Source of the DNA: Ferroglobus sp. | GTDB lineage: Archaea > Halobacteriota > Archaeoglobi > Archaeoglobales > Archaeoglobaceae | Assembly (NCBI GenBank): GCA_015523665.1 | Contig: WAJX01000062.1 | Coordinates: 1 to 13,325, forward strand | DNA: 13,325 nt | Direction: 5' to 3' | Part shown: piece by piece, positions 11,909 through 13,325 of the stretch | Layout: every line of letters begins with the position of its first letter | Position numbering within the stretch: position 1 is the stretch's first letter | Made by a program: the position numbers and the translations under genes | The notes under the pieces: model-generated | The model's database searches: none | Told to the model about the DNA's origin: nothing | What the model saw: only the letters and a program-made list of their open reading frames with translations

Positions 11909-13300
11909 ATGAAGAGATATAATCTTGCAATTCTTGGTTCAGGTTCTGCAGCATTTGCTGCAGCTCTAAAAGCTTCTGAGCATGGAGCAAGAGTTCTTCT
12001 GACAGAATTTGATGAGATAGGTGGGACGTGTGTTAACAGGGGTTGTATTCCAACAAAAAACCTGATTCATGCCTCCATTATCTACAAAAATGCTTTAAAA
12101 GGCTTTTCAGGAATAAAAACTAAAGCCAATCTCGATTTCTCACAGCTTATAGCCCAGAAGGATGAGCTTGTAGCTGAGCTGAGAAATGCAAAATATATTA
12201 GTGTAGCTGAAAACGATGAAAACATAGATTTAGTTAATGGAAGAGCATATTTCGTCTCTCCTTCTGAGATAAAGGTTAATGGAGAAATATATAAAGCGGA
12301 AAAGTTCATAATAGCGACAGGAGCAAGTCCAGCAATTCCTGCAATAAAGGGGATTGAAGAGGCTGGTTGTCTAACATCCAGAACGATACTTCAGCTTGAT
12401 GAACTGCCAGAGTCACTCATTATCATTGGAGGTGGATATATAGCTCTTGAAATAGGTCAGCTGTTTTTCAGGCTTGGAAGTGAGGTAACAATCCTTGAGA
12501 GAGGTAATAGAATTTTGAGCAAAGTTGAGCCGGTAATCTCAGAACATCTTTACAAGTATATGGTGGAAGACGGGATTGGGATACACACCTCTGCTTCGGT
12601 ATCTGAAGTCAGAAAAGTAGGAAATGAAAAAGAAGTGATTGTGAAAATTAATGGTGAGCTCATGAAGCTTAAAGCAAAGCACATTCTTGTAGCTACTGGC
12701 AGAAAGCCAAATACAGAGAATCTTGGTCTGGAAAAAGTGGGCGTGAGAGTGGATAGCAGGGGTTTCATAAAAGTTGATCAAGAGTTAAAAGCAGCTGAAA
12801 ACGTCTGGGCTGCTGGTGACGTGATTGGTGAACCGATGGCAACGCCAGTTGCTGCAAAAGAGGGTATAGTTGCTGCAGAAAATGCAATAGCTAATAAGCA
12901 TAGAACTGTTGATTATGATACAATTCCAAGGGCAATCTTTACACATCCTGAAATCGGAATTGTTGGAATGACTGAAAGAGATGCTGAAAATGCTGGATTC
13001 AATTGCTTATGCAGAACTCTTCTGATGAAAGACGTGCCGAAGGCAAGGGCGATAAGAGAAACTAGGGGTGTGATAAAGATGGTTGCTGAAGAAAGAACAA
13101 AAAGAATTCTTGGAGTGCATATGCTTGGAGATAGAGCTGCTGATGTAATTCATGAAGCAGCCTTAGCCATAAAACATAGAATGACGATTGATGAAATCAT
13201 TGATATGGTTCATGTCTATCCAACAATGAGCGAGGCGATAAAGATGGTTGCCCAGACGTTTTACAAGGATGTAACAAAGCTCAGCTGCTGTGCGGAGTGA
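11909..13300 (+). CDS. merA: Mercuric reductase-like flavoprotein disulfide reductase
   Basis: The enzyme reduces Hg(II) to volatile Hg(0) in the cytosol using NAD(P)H and FAD. At 463 aa it matches the catalytic core of MerA without the N-terminal heavy-metal-binding domain. FAD binding is at GSGSAA (10-15), the redox-active pair is Cys41/Cys46 in GGTCVNRGCIPTK, the NAD(P)-binding motif is GGGYIA (174-179), and the second FAD motif is in VWAAGDV. The diagnostic C-terminal vicinal pair is Cys460-Cys461 in LSCCAE, which dihydrolipoamide dehydrogenases lack. Tyr437 in HVYPTMSEA and Tyr96 in LRNAKY lie where MerA has metal-site tyrosines. Glu197, ending the second strand of the NAD(P) fold, may favour NADH over NADPH. 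No merR, merP or merT is visible. Two sampled 60-base lines have 45-47% G+C, above most of the window, which suggests lateral transfer. ATG 11909 opens on the FAD fold. Confidence 0.88.
   Translation: MKRYNLAILGSGSAAFAAALKASEHGARVLLTEFDEIGGTCVNRGCIPTKNLIHASIIYKNALKGFSGIKTKANLDFSQLIAQKDELVAELRNAKYISVAENDENIDLVNGRAYFVSPSEIKVNGEIYKAEKFIIATGASPAIPAIKGIEEAGCLTSRTILQLDELPESLIIIGGGYIALEIGQLFFRLGSEVTILERGNRILSKVEPVISEHLYKYMVEDGIGIHTSASVSEVRKVGNEKEVIVKINGELMKLKAKHILVATGRKPNTENLGLEKVGVRVDSRGFIKVDQELKAAENVWAAGDVIGEPMATPVAAKEGIVAAENAIANKHRTVDYDTIPRAIFTHPEIGIVGMTERDAENAGFNCLCRTLLMKDVPKARAIRETRGVIKMVAEERTKRILGVHMLGDRAADVIHEAALAIKHRMTIDEIIDMVHVYPTMSEAIKMVAQTFYKDVTKLSCCAE
13294..13300 (+). promoter_or_regulatory. 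Ribosome-binding site overlapping the merA stop
   Basis: GGAGTGA includes the TGA stop (13298-13300) and precedes ATG 13308 by 7 bases. It implies coupled translation with the next gene. Confidence 0.6.
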
Positions 13301-13307
13301 AATAAAT

Positions 13308-13325
13308 ATGGTTAAAAAATTAAAC
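13308..13325 (+). CDS. Start of a downstream gene, cut by the window end
   Basis: ATG 13308 opens a frame reading MVKKLN before the window ends. The GGAGTGA ribosome-binding site with 7-base spacing makes it a credible gene, in one operon with the mercuric-reductase-like gene. Six residues are too few to assign a function; a mercury-handling partner is one possibility from context alone. Confidence 0.5.

Noticed and set aside
11909..13300. Dihydrolipoamide dehydrogenase as the identity of the flavoprotein
   Set aside because: The redox motif is shared, but the C-terminal LSCCAE pair and the spacing to Tyr437 point to mercuric reductase, and no 2-oxoacid dehydrogenase genes are nearby.
1..13325. 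CRISPR array, insertion sequence or integrated element
   Set aside because: No regularly spaced repeats of CRISPR length, no transposase or integrase, no tRNA with a duplicated 3' end.

Overview
The window looks like chromosomal DNA from an AT-rich, probably thermophilic euryarchaeon. The evidence is a class I lysyl-tRNA synthetase, an aRF1-type release factor, a DUF99 protein, archaeal RtcA, arginine codons that are almost all AGA/AGG, proteins rich in Lys, Glu and Ile, and promoters of the archaeal TATA type. Many of these promoters sit about 25-27 bases ahead of the start codon, as in leaderless mRNAs. The gene set would suit an Archaeoglobales-like lineage, but that placement is an inference from memory of gene content. 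Nothing here fixes the species.

Bases 1-5958 form a dense plus-strand block: cutA, a predicted nucleotidyltransferase, then lysS, a radical-SAM protein of the COG2108 type, a small winged-helix-like protein (DUF2551-like), uppS and prf1 (aRF1). From lysS onward the genes overlap or nearly touch (ATGA overlap; Shine-Dalgarno sequence lying on the previous stop codon; 26-base overlap), so they are probably co-transcribed from a leaderless promoter just before lysS. argS (6038-7696) follows after a 79-base AT-rich gap with its own candidate promoter and an exact 11-bp tandem repeat. The block couples tRNA charging (Lys, Arg), translation termination and polyprenyl lipid synthesis with two proteins of unknown function.

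Bases 7697-9975 hold a convergent gap with three 10-bp purine-rich repeat units, a minus-strand DUF2299-like gene, a 34-bp divergent promoter, a plus-strand DUF99 gene, and minus-strand rtcA (RNA 3'-terminal phosphate cyclase).

Bases 9976-10720 are mostly non-coding and very AT-rich. They contain several dyad-symmetric sites, a 50-codon Cys-containing small gene (10145-10297) with its own promoter and T-rich terminator, a second weaker 48-codon reading frame (10393-10539), and a 30-bp near-perfect palindrome. thiL (thiamine-monophosphate kinase) follows at 10721-11677. After 231 AT-rich bases comes a mercuric-reductase-like flavoprotein (11909-13300) with the terminal Cys-Cys pair. It is visibly richer in G+C in the lines I counted, so it may be an acquired gene. 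A further gene begins at 13308 and runs off the window.

I see no rRNA, tRNA, CRISPR array, transposase or phage gene. Most of the window is ordinary archaeal housekeeping. The parts most worth a second look are the small genes and symmetric sites between rtcA and thiL, and the COG2108 radical-SAM protein locked into the lysS operon.
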